The notes beneath the pieces are model-generated. The model was not told the origin of the DNA, did not search any database, and worked only from the letters and a program-made list of their open reading frames with translations. This document shows, in pieces, positions 24,911-36,781 of a DNA stretch of 64,000 nt (position 1 is the first letter of the stretch; the number at the start of each line of letters is the position of its first letter). The position numbers and the translations under genes were made by a program. The stretch is from Actinomucor elegans (lineage: Eukaryota; Mucoromycota; Mucoromycetes; Mucorales; Mucoraceae). The stretch is taken from positions 434,001 to 498,000 of the forward strand of contig JAMSLZ010000006.1 of the NCBI GenBank assembly GCA_026027325.1, written 5' to 3'.

Positions 24911-24943
<33 letters not shown>

Positions 24944-25530
24944 CTGATAGAATAATCAGTGGATCTTCGGTTTATAATAGTATGTATAACTGTTCAAACC
25001 AACCTAGATATTTGGATCGAGATCCACTTAATTCAGTTGTGAATACAATTAATAAAGCGATCTTGGGGATTCTAGAAATAAAGGTCTCGTATAGTATGTT
25101 TTCTGAATGCAAAGAATGGATTATTTAAACACATATATATACTATACGAGAATCTTAAAGATAACTCAATATAAATATACCCATATTTTACACTATTTGG
25201 TGCACAAATATATAATTAAAACGGTCTTTATTAATAGTAGATTTGCTTCTCTCTAGATATTCTGTATCAAAATATATTTTTTATTTTTAGCATAAACTCA
25301 AGAATTTACATTATTTAATTTCTCGCTTTCAATCAATAGTAGTCCATTGCCATTTTTCTATAAAGAAGGTTGTAGAGAAAAAACTCTTTACATTCTTTAT
25401 AGAAAACATACATACTTGACCAATGAACCTTCAAAATTGCTTAGACATTGGTTTATTTTATTTTATTTTATTTTGATAATGATAGCATGATGTTGGACGA
25501 AATTATGAAATAAATGCATCATTCAACCTA
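23306..25530. other. AT-rich intergenic region
   Basis: 2.2 kb with no gene I can support. It holds a 29-T tract and a short palindrome-like pair of TATACTATACGAGA/TCTCGTATAGTA words near 25084-25150. Small ORFs here lack any motif. Confidence 0.45.
24913..24941 (+). repeat. Poly-T tract (29 T)
   Basis: Uninterrupted run of T in an intergenic region, read directly. Confidence 0.9.
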
Positions 25531-26999
25531 TTAGTTTCGAAAGACGGCCATACTGGCGCGACGTTCACGCGCTTCAATACCAACCATAGAAGCAAACACA
25601 CGAATGACATCTGTCAAAGATACAACACCTATAGCCTTTTGATGCTCATCCACCACCCAAACACGATGCGCTTTCGTGGCCAAAAGTTTTGCAATAGTAA
25701 ACCCTAACAAGGTTTCTTTACGAACGTCAAATACAGGAAGACGATCCTATATAACACACATTCAATTTCATATACTATCAAGAACACGCTTGTTGTTTTT
25801 TTTTAATACCTGGCCATCAGCAATTCCTTGTTGAGAACGGATATGACTGACAAATTGAAAGCATGTCTTCCAAAGTAAACGATGGGTGTACCCCTTCATT
25901 ACATGCTATTACAAATGGTGTGAATGGATAATTTTTAGTGTATAAAGGGATACTTACTTTGACATCTGTCATACTGATATTTCCTAATACCTCTTTGCCT
26001 GCACCGAGCACAGCAACTGAAGATACGCCATGAGAGCCTATACAGCAATAACAACAAAATAAAACATGTTGCTTAGTATATGTATTTTTGATAAACACCA
26101 GATACTTACTCATCAAAGAAAGCGCATCTAGAACATTCGAGTTGGCGTCTATACCGATGACAGGGCTATCGCCCAAATTTACTTGCCGGATCTACCCCCA
26201 AAATCAACCATAAGTGAGCTATTACCATCGATTATGCTCATGATACTTACTGTTTTATTCATAGCTTCATCGATCTCGGGGAACTGTTTTCGATTATCAA
26301 ACAAGTACCTTACAACTGATGACTGTGATAAAATACCCCCAATATTACCATCTGGTTTCAATATACTGACTAATACGATACAAACAGTAAATAGTTTGTT
26401 TTACAATAGGAATAAAGTAGAAATACCTCTGTGAGTGCCGCAAGCAAATATTTCCACCGCTGAAAGCAGAGTCGCCTCTTGTAATATGGAATAGAACGGA
26501 TTTTTTCGAGACAAATCTATGAATTTCCTATCAATACCATTTCCTCATCTTTTTCTTGTATTCATGCCTTACCACTAGCCATGCCAACTGGGACCTTTTG
26601 ACCTTGCAATGCTCGATGTACAATATCCTTGATTTCAAATGACTCGGGATCAATCGAGTCTTGGTTACCTCTTTGTCCAGGCTTGCGATGAAGTACCAGT
26701 AGAATATATGTGATCACATCACCATAGTCAAACATGCCAATATAATGATGTCCTTTATCATCATTGATGTACACAGGAGCCGAAGAAATATTGTTTTCTA
26801 CGAGTACCTGACACGCTTCTTCCACGGATACATTTCCTTCGCTAGAATTGAATTCAATATTATTTTCGTTTTTTTTTTTTTTCGATTTTGTAGGTTAGAT
26901 AGGTTACATTTCAATGACTTGTTGGTCTTGTACAAGACTGGACGCTTGGATCATTGTCCAATCTTTTACACTTGTAGTAATACCTTCTCTATGTGCCAT
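25531..26999 (-). CDS. Four-CBS-domain protein (AMPK-gamma/Sds23-like)
   Basis: Exons complement(25531-25746, 25810-25905, 25958-26037, 26110-26191, 26251-26369, 26427-26516, 26573-26841, 26908-26999), 347 aa, all joins in frame. Four CBS motifs in tandem: EEACQVLVENNISSAPVYI with YIGMFDYGDVITYILLVL; the EATLLSAVEIFACGTHRVSI pair with GGILSQSSVVRYL; SNVLDALSLM with GVSSVAVL and LGNISMTDVK; and FTIAKLLATKAHRVWVVD with AIGVVSLTDVIRVFASMV. Paired CBS domains bind adenine nucleotides. Length and arrangement fit AMPK-gamma (Snf4) or Sds23/Moc1-type regulators; I cannot choose between them. It starts MAHREGITTSVKDWTM. Introns are 50-72 nt. Confidence 0.88.
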
Positions 27000-27666
27000 C
27001 TTTTTAGTTTTTTTTTTGTTAAATGAAAAAAAGAAAGAAAAAGAAGCGAGATGGAAAACACAGGGTTTGGATATACCCAGACTCGCATAATAAATTGATC
27101 CTATTGGCGGATTACATGAGCTCATTTTATTCTTAGTTCAATGACCGCACCGGTTCGATTTTCCATCGAGTGAAGAATTCTATTCTTTGCAAGTCTTCCA
27201 GTACTTGCTTTTCATACATATGAGACCCAGATTGATCAAAAGAAACATTGTATTTACATAACACATATTTTTGTCAAGTATGTTGATGAAAAACGCGCAT
27301 ACCAAAACAAAATATATTGCAAGACCCGACGACGGATCCAGTTCATTTGAATGATATCCTAGTATATGATATTTTGCCACTTATTCAGTCAAGATATATC
27401 CGTGTTCTAATAATGTGAATCCTATGGATCCTCCTTGGCAACTGTAGATGCAAGTTTGATTATATATCCGATAAAGGATATTAGGATTTAGTGTGGCCGA
27501 CCCAGTATCCATGGGCCTGGATAGCCGTAAAAAAAAACCCCTAGCTTGATACCAGTTTAATAATTCACGCCAGAAAAGGTTTCAAACGATCCATAATAGG
27601 AATTCATTTACGAATTATTGTATCTTCAGGTAGCACTACTTGTCTTCAGATGATGTTGCCTGATTA

Positions 27667-27670
<4 letters not shown>

Positions 27671-27702
<32 letters not shown>
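27671..27702 (+). repeat. Poly-A tract (32 A)
   Basis: Uninterrupted A run between intergenic sequence. No retroelement body was recognised upstream. Confidence 0.9.
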
Positions 27703-27705
<3 letters not shown>

Positions 27706-27829
27706 TAGCCTGCCCATGCATGCAGGATGGTTTATACACATCATTTGACGTGATCTAGACAATTCTAATCATCCTTATATTGACAAGTATAATATATTCT
27801 TTGTATTGCAGTTGAATAGCGGTTTTGAT

Positions 27830-27908
27830 AGATGTAGCAGCTCATTCTGAACATGATGAAATACTCATCATCAGACGGTATGTTTTGACCGTGATCGAAT
27901 AAGAGATC
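27830..27908 (+). repeat. Interspersed ~80-bp repeat, copy 4
   Basis: Well-preserved 5' half GATGTAGCAGCTCATTCTGA and ACATGATGA, followed by a more divergent 3' half ending GTGATCGAA and GAGATC. Confidence 0.55.
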
Positions 27909-27987
27909 AATACATTGCTAGATTTAAGCTATATAAAAAAATATACAAAAGATACGCTTTAGCTAAACAAAAGTTGCAACATGTAAA

Positions 27988-28060
27988 TGCATTAGCCCAT
28001 TTTGAGTATGGATCATTTAGCAAATGCGAGTTTTGGCCGCGATCAATCGACGAAACTATA
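27988..28060 (+). repeat. Interspersed ~80-bp repeat, copy 5
   Basis: Carries TTAGCCCATTTTGAGTATG, CAAATGCGAG and GCGATCAATCGA in the family order. It lies 80 bp after copy 4 in the same orientation. Confidence 0.5.
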
Positions 28061-28160
28061 AATCATCATGCAATTTACAGTATGTAACTAAAATCTAATA
28101 GAAGCGCTATATTTTTAATAAGCAATAATTATAATAGATCCATTACCTTATCCTGAATAT

Positions 28161-28210
28161 GTCCCATGCAGTCTTCAGATGTGACATTAAACTGGAATCA
28201 ATCGGAAAAT
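28161..28210 (+). repeat. Interspersed ~80-bp repeat, weak copy 6
   Basis: Only the 3' half is convincing: CAGATGTGACATTAAACTGG followed by AATCAATCGG. Confidence 0.35.
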
Positions 28211-28547
28211 ATAAAGGCGATGGAAATGGGAAGTATAGTCTATTAGCAATATACGCTCGAGATGTTGGATAGTAAGCAGGTATGTATTTTATGTGGTCTA
28301 TTTTTTAATACAATGCTCAAGGACTGAATTTTTAAAGATCTTGAAAGTTATTTCTTTTATTAGAGATAGCTTCATTAGCCGAAGAAAATATGAAATAACC
28401 TTTATATAATTTGATGCACCACTAAATAGTATATGATTTTTATTGTTCTTCATCTTGGGTTTTTTTCCAGCAGTCTGTCATTATAAATTGGGTTAATGTT
28501 CATCTCAAAAACTATTTCCACGTTTCAAGCAAACTTTAATACTAATA

Positions 28548-28551
28548 TAAC
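28548..28551. repeat. Target-site duplication, left (TAAC)
   Basis: TAAC immediately precedes the left terminal inverted repeat and is repeated exactly after the right one. Confidence 0.7.
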
Positions 28552-28565
28552 CACTATGGGAAAAA
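28552..28565 (+). repeat. Left terminal inverted repeat
   Basis: CACTATGGGAAAAA, perfectly inverted at 33777-33790. Beyond it both ends continue with different arrangements of a GTGAATTTC word. Confidence 0.85.
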
Positions 28566-28704
28566 TTCGAGTGAATTTCGAGTGAATTTCAAGTTAACTC
28601 GGTTTGCAGGAGAATCGTTGCCGTTTCGAGTGAATTCAAGTTAACTTGCAATTCACCTGCAATTCACTTGAAAATCAGGTTAACCCGAAATTCACCTTAA
28701 ATTA
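28566..28704. repeat. Left subterminal short repeats
   Basis: Multiple copies of CGAGTGAATTTC-like and AAGTTAACT/ AATTCAC-like words in both orientations follow the left inverted repeat. In CACTA elements such subterminal repeats are transposase-binding sites; here this is an inference. Confidence 0.6.
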
Positions 28705-28878
28705 ACTCGAAAAACATGTTAACTCGCAATTCACTTGCAATTCACTCGAAAAACATGTTAACTTGCAATTCACTTGCAATTCACTCGAAAAACATGTTAA
28801 CTTGCAATTCACTTGCAATTCACTCGAAAAACATGTTAACTTGCAATTCACTTGCAATTCACTCGAAAAGCATGTTAA
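28705..28878. repeat. 39-bp tandem repeat, 4.5 copies
   Basis: Units start at 28705, 28744, 28783, 28822 and 28861 (partial). Each starts ACTCGAAAAACATGTTAACT and ends TGCAATTCACTTGCAATTC; units differ by single bases. Each holds the palindrome GTTAAC and two CTTGCAATTCA words. The 65-codon ORF on the minus strand across it is a by-product of the repeat. Confidence 0.9.
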
Positions 28879-29038
28879 CCTTCCTATGATTTCAACCACT
28901 TATATTTCAACCTTTTTTGCATGTATTAACCATGTATAGATAATGAAACAACATATGTGTAATGATGACTCTTTATTCAATAAGATAAACGATACAAAAT
29001 GGGTATATAATATTAAGCTAATTATATTTACTGATATA

Positions 29039-29712
29039 TTACTGCAGTCCTTGATTTCTTGCATTTCTTAACTGCGCACCTTCCGCTTGAAGCCTACAAA
29101 TGGGTGTTCATTTTTCTCTCCTTTTGATTCAATATGCAATAGTTATAGAATGTACACTTACACTTTCTTCCTGTTATATTTGCTTCTGTTAGTCCATTTT
29201 TCTTGCACAAGAAACTCGCAAGGCCAAAATCTTACACACTTGTTGATGATAGCAAGCCGTTCATCTGATGCTATCGACTGTTGTAGTGCCGACTGTATCA
29301 TGGAGAGCTTATTAAGAGAAGAAAGCAGCCTCCAGCTTTTACATGCAGCTTCTGGGTTCTGCTGCGCAAAAGTTAGTACTGAAGAGAAAGCTTCTTGATC
29401 AAGTATTCCCATCAGGCTGCTGATATCTTCATCATTAGGCACTGGCTCCTTTAGGTGTTCTTTTAAAAAGCATTGGATATAGACTTTAGAATTTACTCTC
29501 CTTTGCTTCTTTGGCACTGGGATAGTTTTTGAGCTTCCTATGTTTAAAGAGGGTTGAAGCTTTTCATCGAAATAGTTTACGAGATCTTGTTTAAAATCTT
29601 CCATCCAAGGTGGAGGTAGATTTATTTGACTGTTAAGATCTCTGTCGTTTTCTCTGCTGCTGGATTGACTGGATTGGCTGGTCTGTCTAATTTGTCTTCT
29701 GTTAGCTGGCAT
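29039..29712 (-). CDS. Transposon accessory protein, 201 aa
   Basis: Exons complement(29039-29093, 29162-29712); the intron 29094-29161 joins KKV to LQAEGAQLRNARNQGLQ-stop. It starts MPANRRQIRQTSQSSQSSS and lies wholly inside the transposon, divergent from the transposase with a 613-bp gap. The N-terminal 45 residues are basic and Ser/Gln-rich. A middle segment has PPPWMEDFKQDLVNYFDEKL and a basic PVPKKQRRVNSK that could be a nuclear signal. The C-terminal half is helical (SWRLLSSLNKLSMIQSALQQ) and ends in a Trp/Cys-containing basic region. I do not recognise a domain. By position it may be the counterpart of the TnpA-like DNA-binding partner of CACTA elements, but that is a guess from layout. 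Confidence 0.7.
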
Positions 29713-30325
29713 GATTCTAATGATTTTATAAAATTTATGGAAAGAAATGAGTGCAAAAGAAATGCATGTAGTGGAACCATCTTTATATCATAAGCCCTGC
29801 AGTTAAAAATGGCTTTAACTTAATAGGTATAGCCTGTGTCGGGAGAATCTTACCAGGAAGTGCTAGGTATCATATACAAAAAATCAGAACCTATTAGAGC
29901 TAATGTAACGTAATTATGCGTAATAAACAAACCTTGCTCGAATATTGATATCTCTCTTGTGGTGAAACGCACATATGGCACTCTGCATATATATATTAAG
30001 GAATGGGTTTCATCTAACCATCCATCTAAAGAGGGAAGTTTGGATCACCGCTGAAAGGACAATTAATGCAGAGTGAACATATATTAAAAAAGACCTTTGA
30101 TTGTTACCAAGAGACTATTTTCTTTGAAATCTAAATACAAGACATACGTGCTAGATAGGATAGCTAAACTTACTTTAGATCAATAAAACCTCATAAAACG
30201 GTTTTAATTCATTTATTCGCTTTTTATTCAATTTTTACCGCATCTCTAAAACTGTGCATATAATACGTGCAGAGTCCCAACGCTTTTACCTTTATTTTAC
30301 TCTTTCGCCTATTTCAACAAGAATA

Positions 30326-33300
30326 ATGCCTGGTGAAAACTGCCCAGTGTGTCAACAGTACTTTACTAAAAAAGAAATAAGAAGGCATATTATCAATTGC
30401 AGAATGCGACGTGCTTTCAATATATATAGTCAAGTAAAGCAGAAACTTACACTATCTCAGCAAGGTCATTTCGCCAGTAACCCTTATGTATCAGATGATC
30501 TTTTAAACCATGAAACGCAACATCAATCAAGCACTGATATTGTAAATAACAATCCTGCTGATATTTTACGAACAAGCCACTGTGATTTCAGTAACTCTGT
30601 AGATATGAACAGCTTGGATGAATGCGACTCTATAGCGAATGAAGAAGAAAATTCAGAAAAAACTAAGGTAATACAAGAAGGTTGGCGAACAGTTGGCGCT
30701 ATAGAAGAAGACGCAATAAAAAAAACCACAGTGGAAGAAATATACTCTAGATTAAGCAAATTCAAAGATACTATTACCCATCCTATTCAGCTTAAAATCA
30801 AGGACGATGGTAAACAGTACATGGATATTTTAAGTCCTCCAGAGAGGAAAAGTCTAGAACTGAAGTATCTCTTAAAAGAAAACAATGTATCAAAAAGTAC
30901 GACCGAAAAAATATTCAACTTCTTCAATGAGTACTTAATTGAGATGAATAGTGGTATAGTTATTATTTCCATCTTGCTGCTTTACTACTACCAGTGTGCT
31001 CACTGCTATTCTTATTTTCTTTTATAGAACATCTAAAATTCATCAGCCCGTATAAATGCGAAAGCATTAATAATAATCATATAATCCAACTTCAAGCTGA
31101 TAAATATGACATGTGTCCTGAAGGGTGCTACATGTATTACCCTGGTGACAGTCAAACTGCTTGCCCTAGGTTAAGTTGCAAGAGACATCGTTATGAAGAG
31201 ACATCGTCCACATCAACTATCATGGAAGCTAAAGCCAAGCATTACCAACTATCACTTAGTAAGCAGTTGGCCTATTTTATGCTGTCTGAAAAGAATAGGA
31301 AGAAGTTGAAATATAAAGCTACGCGTAGCTCTGTGTATAGTTCAACCGATGAGCTTGATGGCTGCGAGAGAGATATATTGGATGGATTCGCTTTTAAAAG
31401 TAGAAATAGTGACGCCGAAGAAGACTATAACCTCTCGCTCTCGTTCCATTACGATGGATTCCATCCTTTTGACACAGGTGATAATAGTATGGCAATTATC
31501 ATGTTTACTATTAATGATATACCACCAGAACAAAGGTACAAAACAAAATAACTTGGCGCTGAAACTTTAATGGATAAATTAAATGCTCTATTATAGATTT
31601 GATCCAGAAAACAGACTGATCGTTGCCGTCATACCTGGTCCGAGAAAACCCTATGATATCTTTAGTTTCCTTTATCCTACCATCCAGGAGCTTCTCGTTT
31701 TGGAAACAGAAGGCATTATTGTCGAAACAGGAACCTCTTCCATCCGTATAAAGGCCCACTTATTAAACATAATTGGTGATATTCCTGGACTATCAGAGCT
31801 ATGTTTACATGCTGGCCATAATTCTTACCATGGATGCCGCATTTGCAAGATCAAAGGCATTTATTCCAAATCAAAAAGGACTATAGTTTTTCCTGGAACA
31901 AATGAAGCACAAGAGCCCATTGAATACCCATTAAGGACTTCTGAGGATTATCAAAACGGTGACTTGGTAAGAAGCTTAATAAATTAAACAATAGTAACTG
32001 TATCAGTGTCTAATGCAGTATGATTTGATTAACTATCTAGGCTACTTCACTCAAAGGGAAATTGCCATTTGCATTATTAAAAAGCTTTCATGGATGTTCA
32101 TTTTTTGGATTAGATGAGATGCACTTATGGGGAATGAATATAGCCAAGCACATATGGTCCATGATGAAGGATGACTCTCAGAGATTCGGATACTATAACC
32201 CTTTGTTCCTTCGGAACGCCTATAGAGAAGAAATTGGCAGAGCAATGGTTCAAATACAACGAATGCTTCCAAATGGAGCCATTGATGGTCAATTTATAGG
32301 TATTAGAGATTAACTCAAGAAACTTAATGCTAATTATTCCAATGAATTAATATCCTTGCTTTTTTCTTCACTTAGATATTTCTTCCAAATCAGGCCAATC
32401 TCGTAGCGTTGACTGGATTGATTTTTTAATGTACATAGTACCCACTTTGGTAGTGGAGGCGTTACGAAAACAACATGCTGATATTTACCAAACCGAAAGA
32501 AATAGAAAAAAGAAGAGAAAGGTAGCTTCTCCTGTACTGGAAGCTGTTGATGATGCGTGCAATGCTTTGAAATCAATATCCATGGTCTGCACTTTGACCC
32601 AAAAATTCAACATATATCCAAGTGATCTGTTACGGATTGATGAGTAAGTTTTTTTTTTGAGAGACTACTACGTGCAGCTATGCTAAGTTTTCGATAATTT
32701 ATATCGTCTTTTCATTCTAGATTAGTAAAAAGATGGCATGCGTTCTTACTGCAGAAGATGGGAAAAGATACATTTACCATTAACCAGCATTATCTAAAAC
32801 ATTTGTCCTATATTATTTTTCAGCTTGGTCCACTTAGATTGATAAGCGCCCGAACTCTTGAAAGAAGTATTCAAGATGTAAAAAGACATATCAAGTCTAA
32901 ACAAAATCCTCAAAAAAACTCTGTCACTGTTCTAATGGATCACTACACAAAAGCGTATAAAAACTGGCAGATTGGAATTGAAAGCCATAGTGTTGATGAA
33001 GATATGGTATTTAAACCTTCTTCTGCTGACTTAATCAACCAATTATTTCCAACGTGTGATATTAAGCATCTAATCCAGCAATATCTAGCCGATCATAATG
33101 GTTCCAGTTCAACAGAAGAGGAGTACTCTGTTTCTACTTCTAATACTTACGGTAAAACGAGGAATGGCCAAACCGTTGATATTTCTTCAAGAAAACAAAA
33201 CCAAAAGATAGTTGCATACATATCAGATGATACTATGTCCTTACAATATAATATAGGCCAAGTAAAGCAGTTTATTAGATGGAAAGATCAAATACTTGCC

Positions 33301-33480
33301 TTATTACAACATCAAACGACTTTAGTGTTTGATGGTCAAACATGCTGCTATTATACGCAACCCTATGAAGAAAGGCTCCTATGGAAAATAATCAAAGCCA
33401 AGGACATAATAGGATATGCTATACTTATACCTTCTTTATTAAATAAAGACAAAACATATGTTGCTTGGAGACCTTATTAA
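30326..33480 (+). CDS. Plavaka/CACTA-like transposase, 930 aa
   Basis: Exons 30326-30953, 31028-31535, 31597-31966, 32041-32299, 32376-32643 and 32721-33480; every join keeps frame and no stop interrupts. The N-terminus MPGENCPVCQQYFTKKEIRR continues to a zinc-finger-like C-x2-C...H-x3-C cluster. A central segment has SLSFHYDGFHPFDTGDNSMA, PPEQRFDPENRLIVAVIPGP, KPYDIFSFLYPTIQELL, HLLNIIGDIPGLSELCLHAG, HGCRICKIKGI and FFGLDEMHLWG, wording typical of the large Plavaka/TNP2-type transposases of fungi. The C-terminal 250 residues are less conserved-looking. By family knowledge it is a DDE transposase acting on the element ends; I did not assign catalytic residues. The start at 30326 is preferred over an in-frame ATG at 30254 because the zinc cluster follows directly. 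Confidence 0.88.
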
Positions 33481-33579
33481 ACCAAGTACATATATAAATT
33501 TATTCTATACTATCAATGCTGTCTTATATTCGTTGAAACCAGAGCTCTGCTTCACTGTTTAGTTTAACATACAATTTAC

Positions 33580-33776
33580 TCGAACTAGCTCCATATTCAC
33601 TCCAATTGGGAAACATGGAAATTCATGGAAAAATAATGGAAATAAAAGTTAAGGTGCATTAACCTGGTTTCCAAGTTGCCATGAAATTCACTTTATTTCA
33701 CTTTAAATTCAGGTGAAAGCACTAATTCACTTGAAATTCACTTGATTTTGCCATGAATTCACTTTATTTCACTTTT
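33580..33776. repeat. Right subterminal short repeats
   Basis: Many AATTCACTT/CTTTATTTCACTTT and CCATGAATTC words crowd the last 200 bp before the right inverted repeat, echoing but not mirroring the left end; for example ACTTGAAATTCACTTGA here against TGAATTTCAAGT there. Confidence 0.65.
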
Positions 33777-33790
33777 TTTTTCCCATAGTG
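33777..33790 (-). repeat. Right terminal inverted repeat
   Basis: TTTTTCCCATAGTG, the exact reverse complement of the left end. Confidence 0.85.
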
Positions 33791-33794
33791 TAAC
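33791..33794. repeat. Target-site duplication, right (TAAC)
   Basis: TAAC directly after the right inverted repeat, equal to 28548-28551. Confidence 0.7.
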
Positions 33795-35047
33795 ACTCGT
33801 GTTTAAAAACTGTTGACCAATGCAAATACAAATAAGTATAGTTTAATACACAATTTCTATGTCATCTTTTTAATGATATAATGACATTTTTGAGAGGTAG
33901 TTTTAATAAGTTATGTGTTTTTACTGTTCAGTGTATATTTCTATGTTTTTTTACATATAAAAATATTGATTTATCGTTGTAAAACAATGTAAAACATGTA
34001 CCAAAGATAAATAGCTCTAAAACTGTGTTTGTTGTATACATTCGGTTGATGAAATTAGCATCTAATTTTGACAGATCGCTAGCACTCCTCAGAAAATTGA
34101 TTGAACACCAATATGGTTTAGCCTGATTTCACTCGTTCTTATAGTATTGGTAATACACAGTTTTTTTCCCTAATAAATTGTTGATTGATCTGTATTCTTT
34201 TCTATCTCGTATCAGGAGATTGAACCAGGAATATGGGATGATCGCCAATTGAAAAACTCTAATGAATGATCCATACATAGGGATGATTTGTATACACGTG
34301 AATGGGCTCAAGATGGCCAAATCATTGAACTGAAAACATCAGGTTTAGAATGTAACACAGTGACTTGACTGGCTCAAATGTACAAACAAATGGATGGCAT
34401 TATTCAAGAAAAGATACTATATATAAAGAGCATAATCTATCAACTTTCTCCTGTTGATACTTCTTGCATGCTTCCGATTGTTATTGATTTGCTGAGGAAT
34501 TGAGATACTAAATGAATATTTAGATTTCATTGTTTGGCGGAACCTGAAATCACTGGTCCTTGATATTCCTCGACTAATACCATTAAAATTACAAACGTGT
34601 GAATAAATCAACAATTAACCAATGCAATCCCTCAAACATCAAGATAGATATATATATATATATATAGAATTGTTGTTTTAGATGGAGTGAACTTTTATAG
34701 ACATAGCAACCGATGGTATAGTTTTGATACTATTATCCAGAGCAAAATATATATATCATTCAAAAAAAAACATCGCATTTGCTATCAGCCGCATTAAATA
34801 CTCAAGTTGTAAACTTACACTAGCTGTCCTCTGCATTGCAATTCATTATATGTTTTGGTTACCTTGTTGTATGAAATAATTACAACAGTGATTGGTGATC
34901 AACTTGTAGGTAATTTAGAAAAATGTATATCAAATTTGCAGCTCGTACCTTCTCAAGTTTCACCTTAAATTCATTTTAAGTGGTTTCTGCCCAGTTCAAT
35001 AAGCGAATTCCAGCTTATCTGTGAAGTTTAAACTAGTGGTTTTGAGT

Positions 35048-35121
35048 CTCTCTGTACTCTCCCGATCTCGGTCAATTGTTGCATCTTGTAGTAATTACTT
35101 TATGCTTAGAATGAGTCATTC
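35048..35121 (-). repeat. Interspersed ~80-bp repeat, copy 7
   Basis: Reverse-strand copy with GACTCATTCTAAGCAT, the core GATGCAACAATTGACCGAG and ATCGGGAGAG. Confidence 0.55.
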
Positions 35122-36773
35122 AATCGAGCAAAGCATCAGATTTATGGAATCGTGTCAATTATTTAGTTTATACCTTTGATTTGTTAGTTAAATAGTTGTA
35201 TTTCCTTCTTGCTTCAGGATTTCTCTAATTCAGTACTCTGACGTTTTATCAGCAGTTACGTTAATGTTGTGTAGGGGAAAAAAAAAAGAGAATCACTAGA
35301 TTGAGGGTCAATTATACGTACATGGTGTGGGTAGCAATGATTAGTACTTTTCACGGGCTGGAAGGTGCTTCAATTGATAGCATGTATATTACAAGAAGCG
35401 AATAGTGAAGCGTAAAAACTGAGCAATGGATTCACAAAAATCACATTACTAGTTCCCGATATACCAGCAAAACGAGTTCTGTATTGCATTACAGTATCTT
35501 ATCAAACACAAATAGATGTTGACCTACCTGTACTAATAAGTCAATTAGTACAACCTATTTCAGGCAGCAGACTTGCCTAGATTTACAAACAGTATCAGAT
35601 TGTTTGGTAGCATCTACTATTAGATATACACCTGATGTCTTTAAAGTTATTTACAATTGGAACAAAAAACATTTCGTTGATATGCCCTGACCTTCTAAAC
35701 TATACTGAGATTTAACTATAAACCCTCGGATGGATACACGGGAATGATCCTATCATATAATATGCACTCGATGCTATATGCTGATTAGCTCAATAACATC
35801 ACATCATATCACCATTGGAAATTAAAATTGCGCGGCAAAAAAAAAAAAAAAAAGAATTTGTTGAAGCATGTATGGTTATTCCTTGTGTGATTGCTTTCAT
35901 TTTTGCCTCACAAAGTGCTCAATAAGGTGAACGTACATAGCTAAAAATAAGCATTATAGATGCATCATCAACTCTTAACAAACGGCACATTCTCTAGGCG
36001 ATCTCGCGTTTTTTTTTATGTATACGGCGACTATGCTCATGACCTAGCGTGTAAATCAAAATAGAGTTTTAGTTCTGCATCAAACCGGATCAAAATTTGA
36101 ACAAGTTACAGCTATTTTATTCAAGAGGGAAATGTAAATAATCCCGAGTAATCCTTTAGAGCAAGTCGCCTGAGCGATCACATATATATATATAAAATAG
36201 AATCGGCCGAGATAATCCTTGGTAAACAGAACTAAGTGAGTGGATAAATAACAAAATTGTACTGGCCAGATTGATATGGAGTGGTGTAAGACATGGTGAC
36301 AACGATGCCTATTTGGGCCAGTAGAAATGGATAGGCGAATGGAAAGGAAAAGGCATATGCTACCTGTGTAACACTGGTCCCAACGCCTGCAAGATGCAAA
36401 AAAGGACCTACAATGAAAACTTTGATCCGGTCTAAATAGATGGGCCGAGCGTTCTTCTTCTTTTTTTTTAAGTATCCGTCCTGACTAGATCAAATATTAT
36501 AAAACTGACTGACAGTTTATTGAAATAAAAAAAAAATATTACTTTATCGAGACTGTATTGTGACAGACAGGAACATGTTAAAATTGAACGAACCATAATC
36601 AAGTACGCGGTCATGCTCACTAAAATACTTGAGGATCAGAGACAAAAGATATGAGCACAAGCACTAACGGAACACAATCCTGATTTTCCATGCTTCAGCT
36701 TCGAATTGAGCGTGGATTGAAAGGTCCAGTTCTATTGGCTTACCTGCTTTTGGGATCATGCTGTAACCAGATC

Positions 36774-36781
36774 ATATAAAT
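36774..36781 (+). promoter_or_regulatory. TATA-like box of PHO89-type gene
   Basis: ATATAAAT lies about 60 bp upstream of the ATG at 36838. No perfect CACGTG Pho4 site was noticed nearby by eye. Confidence 0.4.

Larger units (their letters stand above)
27000..28547. other. Intergenic region next to transposon
   Basis: 1.5 kb without a supported gene. It holds a 32-A tract and three interspersed-repeat copies (27830-27908, 27988-28060 and a weak one at 28161-28210) immediately left of the transposon. Confidence 0.5.
28552..33790. mobile_element. Complete Plavaka/CACTA-like DNA transposon
   Basis: 5239 bp bounded by perfect 14-bp terminal inverted repeats CACTATGGGAAAAA and flanked by a TAAC duplication. 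It carries a 930-aa transposase (30326-33480, plus) and a divergent 201-aa accessory gene (29039-29712, minus). The CACTA terminus, the repeat-rich subterminal ends and the transposase wording (HYDGFHPF, PGPRKPYDIFSFLYP, HGCRICKIKG) point to the CMC/Plavaka group, common in fungi. CACTA elements usually duplicate 3 bp, so a 4-bp duplication is slightly atypical. Intact ends, duplication and ORFs suggest a recent or still active insertion. Confidence 0.88.

Noticed and set aside
24913..24941. Poly-T/poly-A tracts (24913, 27671, 7309) as retroelement tails
   Set aside because: No reverse transcriptase, element body or target duplication beside them; treated as simple homopolymers.
28705..28878. 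CRISPR-like array
   Set aside because: Contiguous tandem units without unique spacers, inside a eukaryotic transposon.
28702..28899. 65-codon minus-strand ORF with four repeated blocks
   Set aside because: It is the 39-bp tandem repeat read in a frame that happens to lack stops (39 is divisible by 3), not a protein gene.
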